47,292 nt of DNA from JAVBLU01 sp031553225 (GCA_031553225.1 JAVBLU010000028.1:1-47292), one strand, 5' to 3'; shown: positions 13,726 through 25,598, numbered from the stretch's first letter. The notes: a model not told the origin generated them from the sequence alone. Translations and numbers: made by a program.

Positions 13726-14520
13726 ATGAAACCCATGAACGGCTTTTCTTTGTACCTGCGGTACCTGCGCATCGGCGCGCTGGGAACGGTGCAGTACCGC
13801 ATGTGGTGGGTGCGGCTTGTGCAGGTGCTCTTCGTGTGCGTCACCGACCCGCTGGAGATCCTCGTGCTGTTTTCGCTGTTTCGCAGCATCGGCAGCTTCA
13901 CCCTGTATCATGTGCTTGCGATTTACGGTTTGGCCGTGTCGGCCTTCGGCGCGGCCGAGACGCTCGGCCGGGGGTTTGACACCTTTCCTTCCCTGATCCG
14001 CTCCGGAGGTTTCGACCGCGTGCTTCTGCGGCCGCGCGGGCTGTACGTGCAGGTCGTGGCGCACCGCTTTCACTTGCACCGCCTGGTGCGCGCCGCGACG
14101 GGGCTTGCCATGTTCCTGATCGGGCTGCGCCATCTGGGCGGACCGGTGCCGCCGCTTGCGGCCGCGTGCCTGGCGCTTGCGTACGCGGGCGGGGTGTGCG
14201 CGTACGTGGGGGTGTTCGTGTTCTCCGCCGCCCTGTGCTTTTATACCATCGGGTCGGTGGACATCACCTACATCTTTACAAACGGCTCCTACCAGCTGGC
14301 CAAGATGCCGCCCGAGGCTTTGCCCGCCTGGCTGCGCGGTGTGTTTACCTTCCTTGTGCCCATGTTCGTGTTTTGCTACTATCCGGTGTCCTACGCCTGC
14401 GGCATGGGCGCATCGGCGCTTTCCGCCTTTGCGGCTCTTCCGGCCGGCGCGCTGTTCTTGCTGCTGGCGCTTTGCGCCTTTTCGGCCGGCGCGCGGCGCT
14501 ACGCCTCCACGGGCAGCTGA
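13726..14520 (+). CDS. ABC-2 family transporter permease (second subunit)
   Basis: 264 residues with about six membrane segments. The loop LIRSGGFDRVLLRPRGLY is the counterpart of the VRSGDVALDLCRP loop in the first permease, which suggests the two arose by duplication and form a heterodimer. The ATG at 13726 has GGGAGGGTG upstream. It closes the exporter operon; the following 120 bases are GC-rich with inverted repeats but without a clear T-tract terminator. Confidence 0.82.
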   Translation: MKPMNGFSLYLRYLRIGALGTVQYRMWWVRLVQVLFVCVTDPLEILVLFSLFRSIGSFTLYHVLAIYGLAVSAFGAAETLGRGFDTFPSLIRSGGFDRVLLRPRGLYVQVVAHRFHLHRLVRAATGLAMFLIGLRHLGGPVPPLAAACLALAYAGGVCAYVGVFVFSAALCFYTIGSVDITYIFTNGSYQLAKMPPEALPAWLRGVFTFLVPMFVFCYYPVSYACGMGASALSAFAALPAGALFLLLALCAFSAGARRYASTGS

Positions 14521-14649
14521 CGCCGGGCGCACGCCGCGAAGGGGTTCGGCACGGCGCCCCGCCCCGCGTTTCGCGAAAAGCCGCAGAGCCGCCGTGCGCG
14601 GGGAACGCGGCGGCGGGCTTCGCCGCGCGGGAAAAAGAAGTGGCGGTTC

Positions 14650-14678
14650 TTGCCAGCCGCCCTGTATGGTTGTATGAT
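14650..14678 (+). promoter_or_regulatory. Sigma-A promoter of the second URO-D gene
   Basis: TTGCCA at 14650-14655 and TATGAT at 14673-14678 are separated by 17 bases, ending 31 bases before the chosen start codon. Confidence 0.7.
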
Positions 14679-14709
14679 ATAGCACTAGACAGATATGGAG
14701 GTGACCCCC

Positions 14710-15723
14710 ATGAGGCGAGGCGAACGGGCGGCCACGGCGCTTTCCCTGCGCATGCCCGACGAGGTGCCCACGTTCGAGCTGGAGTTTCAACTGGCCGACG
14801 TGATGTTTGGCAAGCCCTTCGTGCCCCCGGAGCTGGAGAGCGAGCGCATCGGGCTTCTGGGGCCGCGCGAGCGCGAGCGCCTGATCCAGGAAGCCGCCGA
14901 GTGGAAGTGCGAGGTATACGACCGCCTGGAGTACGCCATCCTTCCCGTATACGGGCCGGGCTTTCACGAGGCCTACCGCGCCGGGCGGATCGAGCCGGGG
15001 AGCGATTACGACATCTTCCTTAAGCGCGTTATCGCCACAAACAAGGGCGAGGCGCTGCTTGGGTGCCACGGCGACGGCACCTTCTCCATACCCGACGGCA
15101 ACCGCATGTACGATTTTGCCTACCAGATTGCCGACGACCCGGACGGGGTGAAGCGCCGCGCGCAGGAGATGGCCGATTTTGCCTGCGCGCGCAACGCGCG
15201 CTTTGCTGACGCGGGCATCGACGTGTTTCTGCTGTGCTCCGACTACTGCTACAACAGCGGGCCTTTCCTGTCGCCCGCCATGTTCGCCCAGTTCGTCACG
15301 CCCTACCTGCACCAGGTGGTGGACGGCGTGCGCGGCCTCGGTCGCTTTGCCATCAAGCACACCGACGGCAATATCATGCCCGTGCTTGACCAGCTCGTGT
15401 CGTGCAACCCCCACGCGCTGCACTCCATCGATCCAATGGCGGGCGTGGACATCCGCGAGGTGAAGCGCCTGGTGGGCCACAAGGTGGCCCTGTGCGGCAA
15501 CGTGCACTGCGCAGCCATGCAAACCGGCACCGACGAGGAGGTGCGCGCCTCCGCCGAGTATTGCCTCACGCACGCCAAGCCCGGCGGCGGGTATCTGTTC
15601 TGCACCTCCAACGTGCCATTCAAGGGCATGCCGCCCGAGCGTTATTCCATGATTTTGGATATTTGGAAGCGCATGCGCAAGTACGAGGAGTACGATCCCA
15701 CAGCCGCTCGCAGCCACGGCTAA
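14710..15723 (+). CDS. URO-D superfamily protein, second copy, non-HemE
   Basis: 337 residues of the URO-D TIM-barrel superfamily. Its metal-site region reads FAIKHTDGNIMPVLD, with His217 and Asp219 where MtaA-type enzymes have His-x-Cys. A Cys298 in YLFCTSNVPFKGMPP may be the third ligand. HSIDPMAGVDIREVK and HKVALCGNVH resemble proteins annotated only as uroporphyrinogen decarboxylase family. The HemE RQAGR motif is lacking. The ATG at 14710 is chosen over 14695 because GGAGGTGA lies 5 bases upstream of it. It has its own promoter but shares direction and neighbourhood with the exporter. The substrate is unknown. Confidence 0.78.
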   Translation: MRRGERAATALSLRMPDEVPTFELEFQLADVMFGKPFVPPELESERIGLLGPRERERLIQEAAEWKCEVYDRLEYAILPVYGPGFHEAYRAGRIEPGSDYDIFLKRVIATNKGEALLGCHGDGTFSIPDGNRMYDFAYQIADDPDGVKRRAQEMADFACARNARFADAGIDVFLLCSDYCYNSGPFLSPAMFAQFVTPYLHQVVDGVRGLGRFAIKHTDGNIMPVLDQLVSCNPHALHSIDPMAGVDIREVKRLVGHKVALCGNVHCAAMQTGTDEEVRASAEYCLTHAKPGGGYLFCTSNVPFKGMPPERYSMILDIWKRMRKYEEYDPTAARSHG

Positions 15724-15746
15724 ACGCGCCTTTTCCGGCCGAACGG

Positions 15747-15790
15747 CCGCGCAGGAACAGCCCTGACTGCCACCCTGCGCGGCATTTTTT
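15747..15790 (+). terminator. Terminator of the second URO-D gene
   Basis: CCGCGCAGG (15747-15755) and CCTGCGCGG (15774-15782) make a perfect 9-bp stem with an 18-base loop, followed by CATTTTTT. Confidence 0.75.
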
Positions 15791-15834
15791 CAGCCGCTCA
15801 ATACCATAATTTGCCTGGATGCGCAAGGTTTCCA

Positions 15835-15864
15835 GTATAGCGCCCCGCCTGCGAACCCATGCTA
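15835..15864 (+). promoter_or_regulatory. Sigma-G-like promoter of spoIVB
   Basis: GTATA at 15835-15839 and CATGCTA at 15858-15864 are 18 bases apart. This matches the forespore sigma-G pattern (GYATR, 17-18 bases, CATnnTA), and in Bacillus subtilis spoIVB is transcribed in the forespore by sigma-F and sigma-G. The assignment joins a sequence match with the known regulation of the gene. Confidence 0.55.
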
Positions 15865-15896
15865 CTGTTGATTTGGTGGCGGGGGGCGCATGAGAA

Positions 15897-17201
15897 ATGG
15901 GCATAGTTCGGCGGCGGACGGGGTTTTCGGGCACGGCGGGGCGGTTTCGGCGGGCGGCGGGATGGCTGCTGGCGGCGGCGGCGCTCGCGCTCAATTTTTC
16001 GCCTCAGGTACAGAGTTTGCGCAATCTGCCCGAGGAAATACAGCTGCCCTCCAACGGCAGCAGCGAGTTTCAGCTGTTTCTGCCCGTGCGCATCGAGGCC
16101 AGAGGCGAATCGGCCCAGGTGGCCGGCTCGCAGGATGAGCGCCTGAAGGATCTTGGCCTGACCAGCGAGCTGTCCCTGTCCTCCGCCAAAGCCGGGCAGA
16201 CCGATCTGACGATCAAGCTGCTGGGGCTGATTCCCGTAAAACGCGTGCAGGTGACCGTGTACCCCGAACGCATGCTGATACCGGGCGGCGAGGCGATCGG
16301 CGTGGCCATCAAGACGCGGGGCGTGCTGGTGGTCGGCCTGGCGGACGTGGACGGCTCGAGCGCCCGCTCGCCCGCGCGCGACGCGGGGCTTGCCCCGGGC
16401 GACGTGATTGAGGCGCTGGACGGCATTCCGCTTCAGGGCGCGTCGCACCTGACCCGGGCCCTGAGCGAGCACCAAGGCGGCAGCGTGCGCCTGAGCGTGA
16501 AGCGCGGCGGCACGGATATGGACGTGCTGCTTACCCCCGAGCGCGACCGCACGGACGGCGCGGCCCGCATCGGCGCATGGGTGCGCGATTCCACTGCGGG
16601 CGTTGGCACGCTTTCCTTTTACGACCCCTCCACGAACAAGTTCGGCGCGCTTGGGCACGCCATCACGGACGCGGACACCGGCACCCTCCTCTCGGTGGGG
16701 GACGGCAAGGTCTTCTATTCCGACATCGTGGACATCCGCATCGGCCAAAAAGGCGAGCCGGGCGAGCTGCGCGGGGTGTTTCCCGCCTCGCCCAAAACCC
16801 TGGGCGTCATCACGAACAACACCGAGTTTGGCATCTACGGCACGGCCACGGGCGGCATGCCCTCCACGCTGTACCCCCAGGGCCTGCCCATCGGCACGCA
16901 GGCGGGCGTGCACACGGGGCCGGCGTCCATTTTAACAACGCTGGACGACACGGGCGTGCACGAATACGCCTGCGAGATCGTGCACGTAAGCCGGCAGGGC
17001 GCGCCTGCCTCCCGCTCCATGGTCGTGCAGATCACCGACGAGCAGCTGCTGCAGCGCACGGGCGGCATCGTGCAGGGCATGAGCGGCTCGCCCATCATCC
17101 AGGACGGGCACATCGTGGGCGCGGTGACGCACGTGTACGTGAACGACCCTACGCGCGGCTACGGGCTGTTCATCGAATGGATGCTGCAAAGCGCAAATTG
17201 A
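15897..17201 (+). CDS. spoIVB: SpoIVB peptidase (stage IV sporulation protein B)
   Basis: 434 residues, family S55 serine peptidase. It is secreted from the forespore into the intermembrane space and triggers pro-sigma-K processing by cutting SpoIVFA. A basic N-terminus and one membrane segment (~residues 18-35) anchor it. A PDZ domain follows (about residues 130-210, with SPARDAGLAPGDVIEALDG). In the protease domain, GALGHAITD gives the catalytic His254 and QGMSGSPIIQDG the catalytic Ser396. The ATG at 15897 is chosen; an ATG at 15890 is in another frame. spo0A follows, the usual Clostridia/Bacilli order. Confidence 0.95.
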   Translation: MGIVRRRTGFSGTAGRFRRAAGWLLAAAALALNFSPQVQSLRNLPEEIQLPSNGSSEFQLFLPVRIEARGESAQVAGSQDERLKDLGLTSELSLSSAKAGQTDLTIKLLGLIPVKRVQVTVYPERMLIPGGEAIGVAIKTRGVLVVGLADVDGSSARSPARDAGLAPGDVIEALDGIPLQGASHLTRALSEHQGGSVRLSVKRGGTDMDVLLTPERDRTDGAARIGAWVRDSTAGVGTLSFYDPSTNKFGALGHAITDADTGTLLSVGDGKVFYSDIVDIRIGQKGEPGELRGVFPASPKTLGVITNNTEFGIYGTATGGMPSTLYPQGLPIGTQAGVHTGPASILTTLDDTGVHEYACEIVHVSRQGAPASRSMVVQITDEQLLQRTGGIVQGMSGSPIIQDGHIVGAVTHVYVNDPTRGYGLFIEWMLQSAN

Positions 17202-17454
17202 CGGGTCTTGCCGAATCTCACCGACGCGCAAAAACCGAGGATACAACACAAATGGCGACAAAGGTCGAAAATGCGGCGCTCTCACGGCGGCAAAATGTAG
17301 AAGTTTTTTGACGTAATGTAAAACCAGCACAGGGTGGCGCGGCACTTTATTGCACAGGATATATACGATACACCTATACGCCGAATGCCGCCTTGGGTAT
17401 CTGTTATCGCTAGGCGCGGCGTGTCCGGGCTCTTCCTGCTTGGAGGTTACATCT

Positions 17455-18306
17455 ATGAGTTATTCTCGCAATGATCCGTCACTCCTTGGCCGCGATCGAT
17501 CATCGCGCGCATCCGTCAAAGCGTCGGGCACGGGCGCGGGGATTCGCGTCGTCATCGCCGACGACAACCAGGCCTTCAGCGACCTGCTCGCGCAAAATTT
17601 GCGCGGCCTGGCGGATTTTGACGTGGTCGGCGTGGCGGACGACGGCGTACGCGCGCTGGAGCTCATCCAGCAGCACCTGCCGGACCTGGTGATTCTGGAC
17701 ATCATCATGCCCCGGCTGGACGGCGTGGGCGTGCTGGAGGACCTGCGCGCCGCGGGGCTGGAGAAAACCCCGCGCATCATCGCCATATCGGCCATCGGGC
17801 AGGAGAGCATCATCCGGCGCGTGCTGCAGCTGGGCGCGGACTACTATATGGTGAAACCCGTGGAATTTGAGGTGCTCGTCAAGCGCATGCGCTCCCTTCT
17901 TCTGCCCGCCGAAGGCGAGGAGGGCGGCCCCTTCGTGCGGCCCAAGCGCATGCAGCGCGGCCAGGCGCAGGACGCCTACATCGCCCAGCTTTTGCACCAG
18001 ATCGGCGTGCCGCCGCACATCAAGGGCTATCAGTTCCTGCGCGAGGCCATCGGCATGGTCGTCATGAACATCGAGCTTCTGTCCTCCATCACCAAGGTGC
18101 TCTATCCGAGCATCGCCGAGCAGTTTGGCACCACCCCCTCGCGCGTGGAACGCGCCATACGCCATGCCATCGAGGTGGCTTGGGACAAAGGGCGCGTGGA
18201 CACGATCAACAGCATGTTCGGCTACACCATCCGCGGCGATACGGGCAAGCCCACCAACGGCGAGTTCATCGCCATGGTCGCGGAAAAAGTGCGCATCCGC
18301 GGCTGA
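17455..18306 (+). CDS. spo0A: Sporulation transcription factor Spo0A
   Basis: 283 residues, master regulator of sporulation entry. The receiver domain has acidic Asp36-Asp37, phospho-acceptor Asp82 in VILDIIMP and Lys134 in MVKPVEFE. The C-terminal DNA-binding domain (about residues 175-283) carries LLHQIGVPPHIKGYQFLR and the helix SIAEQFGTTPSRVERAIRHA. The N-terminus has an extra ~26 residues, rich in Ser/Arg, compared with common Spo0A proteins. The ATG at 17455 has GGAGG 8 bases upstream. The upstream gap (17202-17454) has a near-match to a Spo0A box (GGTCGAA at 17263-17269), one mismatch, so autoregulation is possible but not shown. Confidence 0.96.
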   Translation: MSYSRNDPSLLGRDRSSRASVKASGTGAGIRVVIADDNQAFSDLLAQNLRGLADFDVVGVADDGVRALELIQQHLPDLVILDIIMPRLDGVGVLEDLRAAGLEKTPRIIAISAIGQESIIRRVLQLGADYYMVKPVEFEVLVKRMRSLLLPAEGEEGGPFVRPKRMQRGQAQDAYIAQLLHQIGVPPHIKGYQFLREAIGMVVMNIELLSSITKVLYPSIAEQFGTTPSRVERAIRHAIEVAWDKGRVDTINSMFGYTIRGDTGKPTNGEFIAMVAEKVRIRG

Positions 18307-18465
18307 AGCGCCGCGCCGCCTGGCCTCCGCTTTCCGGGACTGCGTCCCGCGGGCGGGGGCGTTTTTGCGCCCAGCGCCGGGGAAACGGCCGCCGCCCCGG
18401 GCCTCTGCTCCCGTGCCGCCGCATGTTTTTCCCGCCGGACGCATAAGGTGGGACAACCGGGGGTG

Positions 18466-19056
18466 ATGCAGGTGATGCAGACGGCTATGAACAAGCTGCA
18501 CGATCACGTAACGGCGCACGCGGCGTCGTACGGCGTGATGGCTTTTTTGGTGGTGCTGGGGCTAAGCGCCGGGGCGGGCACGGCGGCGGGGCTCTCCGGC
18601 CCGGCGCTTGACCGCGCGGCCGAGACGCTCAGCCTGCAGTACCTCACCCGGCCGCGCGGCATGGCGGCGTACTGGCCGCTGGCCTTCACCGCCCTGCGCT
18701 TTGCGCTGCTCACCGGCGCGTGCGGGCTGTGGCTGTGGGGCGCGGTGCCCGCGGCGCTGCTGGCGGCGCTGCGCGCCTTCCTTACGGGATTTACCCTGGC
18801 GCTGACGGCCGGCCTGTCCGGAGGCGGGCGCCTGCCTTTAACCGTGTTTGTGCTGCTGCCCTCGGCGCTCATCGCCACGCTCGGCCAGATGGCCATGTCC
18901 TCCATGGCCGTTTGGGCGGCCACCTTCCCGCTGCGCGCAGGAATCCGTATGCCGCTGCGCGAACGCATCATGTACCTAAAGCCGTTCTGGCAAACCGTCG
19001 CCCTCGCTTTGGCGCTCACCCTGGCCGCCAGCGCGTGGGACGCCCTGCTCATGTAG
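18466..19056 (+). CDS. spoIIM: Stage II sporulation protein M
   Basis: 196 residues with about five membrane segments. SpoIIM is part of the SpoIID-SpoIIM-SpoIIP complex that remodels peptidoglycan during engulfment. A short cytoplasmic start (HDHVTAHAASYGVMAF) leads into the first segment, as in the family, then a variable outer loop and the hydrophobic core with LPSALIATLGQMAMSS. Start choice is uncertain among ATGs at 18466, 18475 and 18487 and a GTG at 18448. The order spoIIM-deoB-punA matches Firmicutes, where xerD normally sits between spoIIM and deoB; it is missing here. Sequence identity is low, so context supports the call. Confidence 0.75.
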   Translation: MQVMQTAMNKLHDHVTAHAASYGVMAFLVVLGLSAGAGTAAGLSGPALDRAAETLSLQYLTRPRGMAAYWPLAFTALRFALLTGACGLWLWGAVPAALLAALRAFLTGFTLALTAGLSGGGRLPLTVFVLLPSALIATLGQMAMSSMAVWAATFPLRAGIRMPLRERIMYLKPFWQTVALALALTLAASAWDALLM

Positions 19057-19106
19057 AATCCCGCGCAACAGCGCTTTGCGTATCCCTTTTTGAAGGAGCT
19101 GATCGT

Positions 19107-20261
19107 ATGTCCAGGCGCGTGGTGCTCGTGGTGCTGGACGGCGTGGGCGCCGGAGCCCTGCCGGACGCCGGAGCGTACCGGGACGAGGGCGCGCATACGC
19201 TGCTGCACACCATGCAGGCCGCCGCACCGCGGCTGCCGGTGCTCTCCTCGCTGGGGCTGTTGTCGCTGCCAGGGCTTGAGGCGTTCGCCCCCGCGCGCGC
19301 GCCCTTTGGGGCGTACGGGACGCTTGCCGAGGACGCGCCGGGCAAGGACACGACCACCGGGCACTGGGCGCTGTGCGGGCTGCCGCTGAAGACGCCCTTC
19401 CCCGTGTTCCCGGACGGGTTTCCCCAGGCGTTCATGCAAAAGCTGCAGGACGCGATCGGGCGGGGGACGCTGGGGAACCGGGCGGCCTCCGGCACGGCCA
19501 TTCTGGAGGAGCTGGGCCCGCAGCACCAGGCGAGCGGACGGCCCATCGTATACACCTCGGCGGACAGCGTGCTGCAGATCGCCGCGCACGAGGACACGAT
19601 CCCCCCGGAGGAGCTGTATGGCATCTGCCGCGCCGCGCGGGCGCTGCTCACCGGCGAGCTGGCCGTGGCGCGCGTTATCGCCCGGCCCTTTGCGGGCGCG
19701 GCCGGCCGGTACGTTCGCACCGGAAACCGGCGGGATTTTTCCCTCCCTCCGCCCGGGGAAACCATGCTGGACCGCATGAAAGCCGCAGGGCAGCGTGTGG
19801 TGGGCATCGGGAAGATCGAGGACATCTTCTGCGGACAGGGCCTCACGGACGCGCTGCACGTAGCCGGGAACGAGGCGTGCCAGCAGGTGACCCTGGAGGC
19901 CGTCGGCCAGGACTTTGGCGGCCTTATTTTCACGAACCTTGTGGACTTTGATATGCTGTACGGGCACAGGCGCGACCCGGCCGGCATGGCGCGCGCCCTG
20001 GAGGACACGGATACCTGGCTGTGCGCGCTGATGCGGCGGCTGAAACCGCAGGACCTGCTGCTCGTCACCGCCGACCACGGATGCGACCCTGTGCACGCCG
20101 GCACCGACCACACGCGTGAGGCCGTGCCCCTGCTGGCCTGGGCGCCCTTTGTCGCGCCCGGCCCGATCGCCGGGGGTGTGATGAGCGACGTGTCCGCGAC
20201 GGCGCTGGCGTATCTGGGCCTTGCGCCCCTGCTCGGCGCGCCGCTTTTGCCTCTGCCGTAA
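19107..20261 (+). CDS. deoB: Phosphopentomutase
   Basis: 384 residues, alkaline-phosphatase superfamily metalloenzyme that interconverts (deoxy)ribose 1-phosphate and 5-phosphate in nucleoside breakdown. Visible motifs are the metal-binding DGVGAGALPDA at the start, DTTTGHWALCG with the phosphorylated Thr, NLVDFDMLYGHRRD, and ADHGCDPVHAGTDHTRE near the C-terminus. AAGGAG lies 8 bases before the ATG. The next gene, a purine nucleoside phosphorylase, makes its substrate. Confidence 0.96.
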   Translation: MSRRVVLVVLDGVGAGALPDAGAYRDEGAHTLLHTMQAAAPRLPVLSSLGLLSLPGLEAFAPARAPFGAYGTLAEDAPGKDTTTGHWALCGLPLKTPFPVFPDGFPQAFMQKLQDAIGRGTLGNRAASGTAILEELGPQHQASGRPIVYTSADSVLQIAAHEDTIPPEELYGICRAARALLTGELAVARVIARPFAGAAGRYVRTGNRRDFSLPPPGETMLDRMKAAGQRVVGIGKIEDIFCGQGLTDALHVAGNEACQQVTLEAVGQDFGGLIFTNLVDFDMLYGHRRDPAGMARALEDTDTWLCALMRRLKPQDLLLVTADHGCDPVHAGTDHTREAVPLLAWAPFVAPGPIAGGVMSDVSATALAYLGLAPLLGAPLLPLP

Positions 20262-20310
20262 GCGGCGGCGCCACGAAATACAGGAAACGAGCAGTAAGGA
20301 GACAAAGAAC

Positions 20311-21129
20311 ATGATGAAGACGCTGGACGCGCTCGCGCAGCACATGGCCGAGCGCGGGGTGCGCCCGCCCAAGGTCGGCCTGGTTTTGGGCTCGGGCCTG
20401 GGCGCGTTTGCTCAGCAGGTGGACAACCCCGTGCATGTGTACTATCGCGATCTGCCCGGCTTTCCCGCAAGCACCGTGCCCGGCCACGCCGGGCGGTTCG
20501 TGTCCGGCAGCGTGCACGGCGTGCCGGTTTTGTGCATGCAGGGCCGCTTTCACCCCTACGAGGGGCACAGCCTGCGCGACGTCGTGCTGCCCATCCGGCT
20601 GATACGGCGCATGGGCGCGGGGGCGCTCATCGTGACGAACGCCACGGGCGGGGTGAACAAGGCTTTCGTGCCGGGCGATCTCATGCTCATCACCGACCAC
20701 ATCAATTTAACGGGCGCAAACCCGCTGTGCGGCCCGAACGAGGACGAGCTGGGCCCGCGCTTTCCGGATATGACGCACGCCTACGACCGCGAGCTGCAGG
20801 ACACGGCGCGCACCGCCGCGCTGCAGCTGCGCATCGCCCTGCGGGAGGGCGTATACTGCATGATGAGCGGCCCCTCCTTTGAGACGCCCGCCGAGATCCG
20901 CATGATCCGCACGCTGGGCGGGGACGCGGTGGGCATGTCCACCGTGCCGGAGGTGGTGGCGGCCCGGCACTGCGGCCTGCGCGTGCTGGGCATCTCCTGC
21001 ATCACCAACGCCGCGGCGGGCATTCTGGACGCGCCCCTCTCGCACGAGGAAGTGATGCGGGCCGGCGACAAGGCCGGCGCGGCCTTCGCCGCGCTGCTCT
21101 CCCGCATCGTGCAGACGGCGAAGCTGTAG
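20311..21129 (+). CDS. punA: Purine-nucleoside phosphorylase
   Basis: 272 residues, trimeric (PNP/MTAP type) enzyme that splits purine nucleosides with phosphate. LVLGSGLGAFA at the N-terminus, GRFHPYEGH with the phosphate-contacting His, ATGGVN, SGPSFETPAEIRM and the purine-binding ITNAAAG motif are all present. RBS AAGGAG is 9 bases before the ATG; a second ATG follows immediately. It is 49 bases after deoB and likely cotranscribed, forming a nucleoside salvage pair (also called pupG). Confidence 0.95.
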   Translation: MMKTLDALAQHMAERGVRPPKVGLVLGSGLGAFAQQVDNPVHVYYRDLPGFPASTVPGHAGRFVSGSVHGVPVLCMQGRFHPYEGHSLRDVVLPIRLIRRMGAGALIVTNATGGVNKAFVPGDLMLITDHINLTGANPLCGPNEDELGPRFPDMTHAYDRELQDTARTAALQLRIALREGVYCMMSGPSFETPAEIRMIRTLGGDAVGMSTVPEVVAARHCGLRVLGISCITNAAAGILDAPLSHEEVMRAGDKAGAAFAALLSRIVQTAKL

Positions 21130-21840
21130 GGATGCCTTCCGCTCGACGCGCCGTCCTGCCCGTCTTTTCGCAGCCGCCCAAATGAACGCCGCCATAGCTC
21201 ATCGTTCGCCCTTGAGAAGCGCGCCTGGCGCCCGCCTGCATGCAGAAGGCCGGTCAAACCGCCGCGGCGGGCAAAGACAACGCCGTTCAGAAAAAGTGCG
21301 CGCCGTTCCCGCGCGGCGCACAGCCCCGCCAGCGCACCCATGGAAACAAGCCGCCTTCGGTCATGCGCCGCCGGGGAGGGAACGATCGTGTCGATGGGAC
21401 CATCAGGCAGGGAAGCATGATACATCCCTTGGGGAACCGGGATCGTTTCCCAGGGCGCAGGGTTGGGCGAACGCCCGGATTCGCCTGCGGCGTGCGGCCG
21501 CAGACGGCGATGCATTTGCGTACGCTCAGCGGGCCGCTTCTTTTTCGCGTTTCCAAAAAAGATACAAAGACCGGGCAAACGGCAACCGCTGCACATGAAA
21601 AATGGGGAGCTAATTGGCGAGGCCGCCTTGGCATCCGTCCATAATGGGCGGCGCACCGGCGAAAGAAGAGGCGGCAGCGTTAAAGGAATGGCGGCTGGAG
21701 ATGCGCGGGCTCAGCTTCGCGATGGTGGGGCATGCTGTGCGCGGCGGCCTCTTTTGCATGGGGCGCCGGCGACGGAAGCAAGAATATAAGGATGCGCGCA
21801 TGAACGCCGGGCCGCAAAGCTTGTTAGAATTGACTAATTC
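21130..21840. other. Long intergenic stretch between punA and the nifJ promoter
   Basis: About 710 bases carry no recognised gene. It is less GC-rich than the coding DNA around it. Local hairpins occur, for example GGGCG/CGCCC near 21466-21478. One frame at 21644-21844 encodes 66 residues (LKEWRLEMRGLSFAMVGHAV in its middle), but it has no ribosome binding site and no family likeness. Nothing else is supported. Confidence 0.6.
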
Positions 21841-21869
21841 TTGACAGGCCAAGGAATCGTCTATATAAT
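21841..21869 (+). promoter_or_regulatory. Perfect-consensus sigma-A promoter of nifJ
   Basis: TTGACA at 21841-21846 and TATAAT at 21864-21869, 17 bases apart, with both hexamers identical to consensus. This suggests very high constitutive expression of the PFOR. Confidence 0.9.
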
Positions 21870-21883
21870 GGTTTAGATAATTG

Positions 21884-21900
21884 AACGTGCCGGGCACGTT
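21884..21900 (+). promoter_or_regulatory. Leader hairpin of nifJ
   Basis: AACGTGC and GCACGTT form a 7-bp stem with a CGG loop in the 5' leader, 20 bases before the start codon and just ahead of the GAGGAGG ribosome binding site. It may protect the 5' end or set translation efficiency. Confidence 0.45.
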
Positions 21901-21920
21901 TGTTGAGGAGGTCTTATTCC

Positions 21921-25457
<3,537 letters not shown>

Positions 25458-25504
25458 GCGAAGGCGGGGCGGCGCGCCGTCGCGCGCGCTTTTCCAGGCA
25501 GACA

Positions 25505-25551
25505 GGCGGGCCCGGCGGCGCATCATGCCGCCGGGCCCGCCTTTATTTTTT
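25505..25551 (+). terminator. Strong terminator of nifJ
   Basis: GGCGGGCCCGGCGGC (25505-25519) and GCCGCCGGGCCCGCC (25527-25541) form a perfect 15-bp stem with a 7-base loop, followed by TTTATTTTTT. Confidence 0.92.
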
Positions 25552-25569
25552 CGGACGCACAAAAGGTGC

Positions 25570-25598
25570 TTGCGCCAAGGGGGAAGGTGTGTTATAGT
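25570..25598 (+). promoter_or_regulatory. Sigma-A promoter of the sodium:solute symporter gene
   Basis: TTGCGC at 25570-25575 and TATAGT at 25593-25598 are separated by 17 bases, with a 60-base leader. Confidence 0.65.

Noticed and set aside
13414..15717. Minus-strand 767-codon open frame opposite the permeases and second URO-D gene
   Set aside because: Residue make-up (His, Gly, Ala, Gln, Arg) mirrors the codons of the real plus-strand genes; no domain or start signal.
17263..17269. Spo0A box upstream of spo0A
   Set aside because: GGTCGAA has one mismatch, and an AGGATAT...GAAT pair further down has wrong spacing for sigma-H, so no site is claimed.
21644..21844. 66-codon small protein gene
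   Set aside because: No ribosome binding site, no known relatives recognised, and it ends inside the nifJ promoter; kept only as a possibility under findings.
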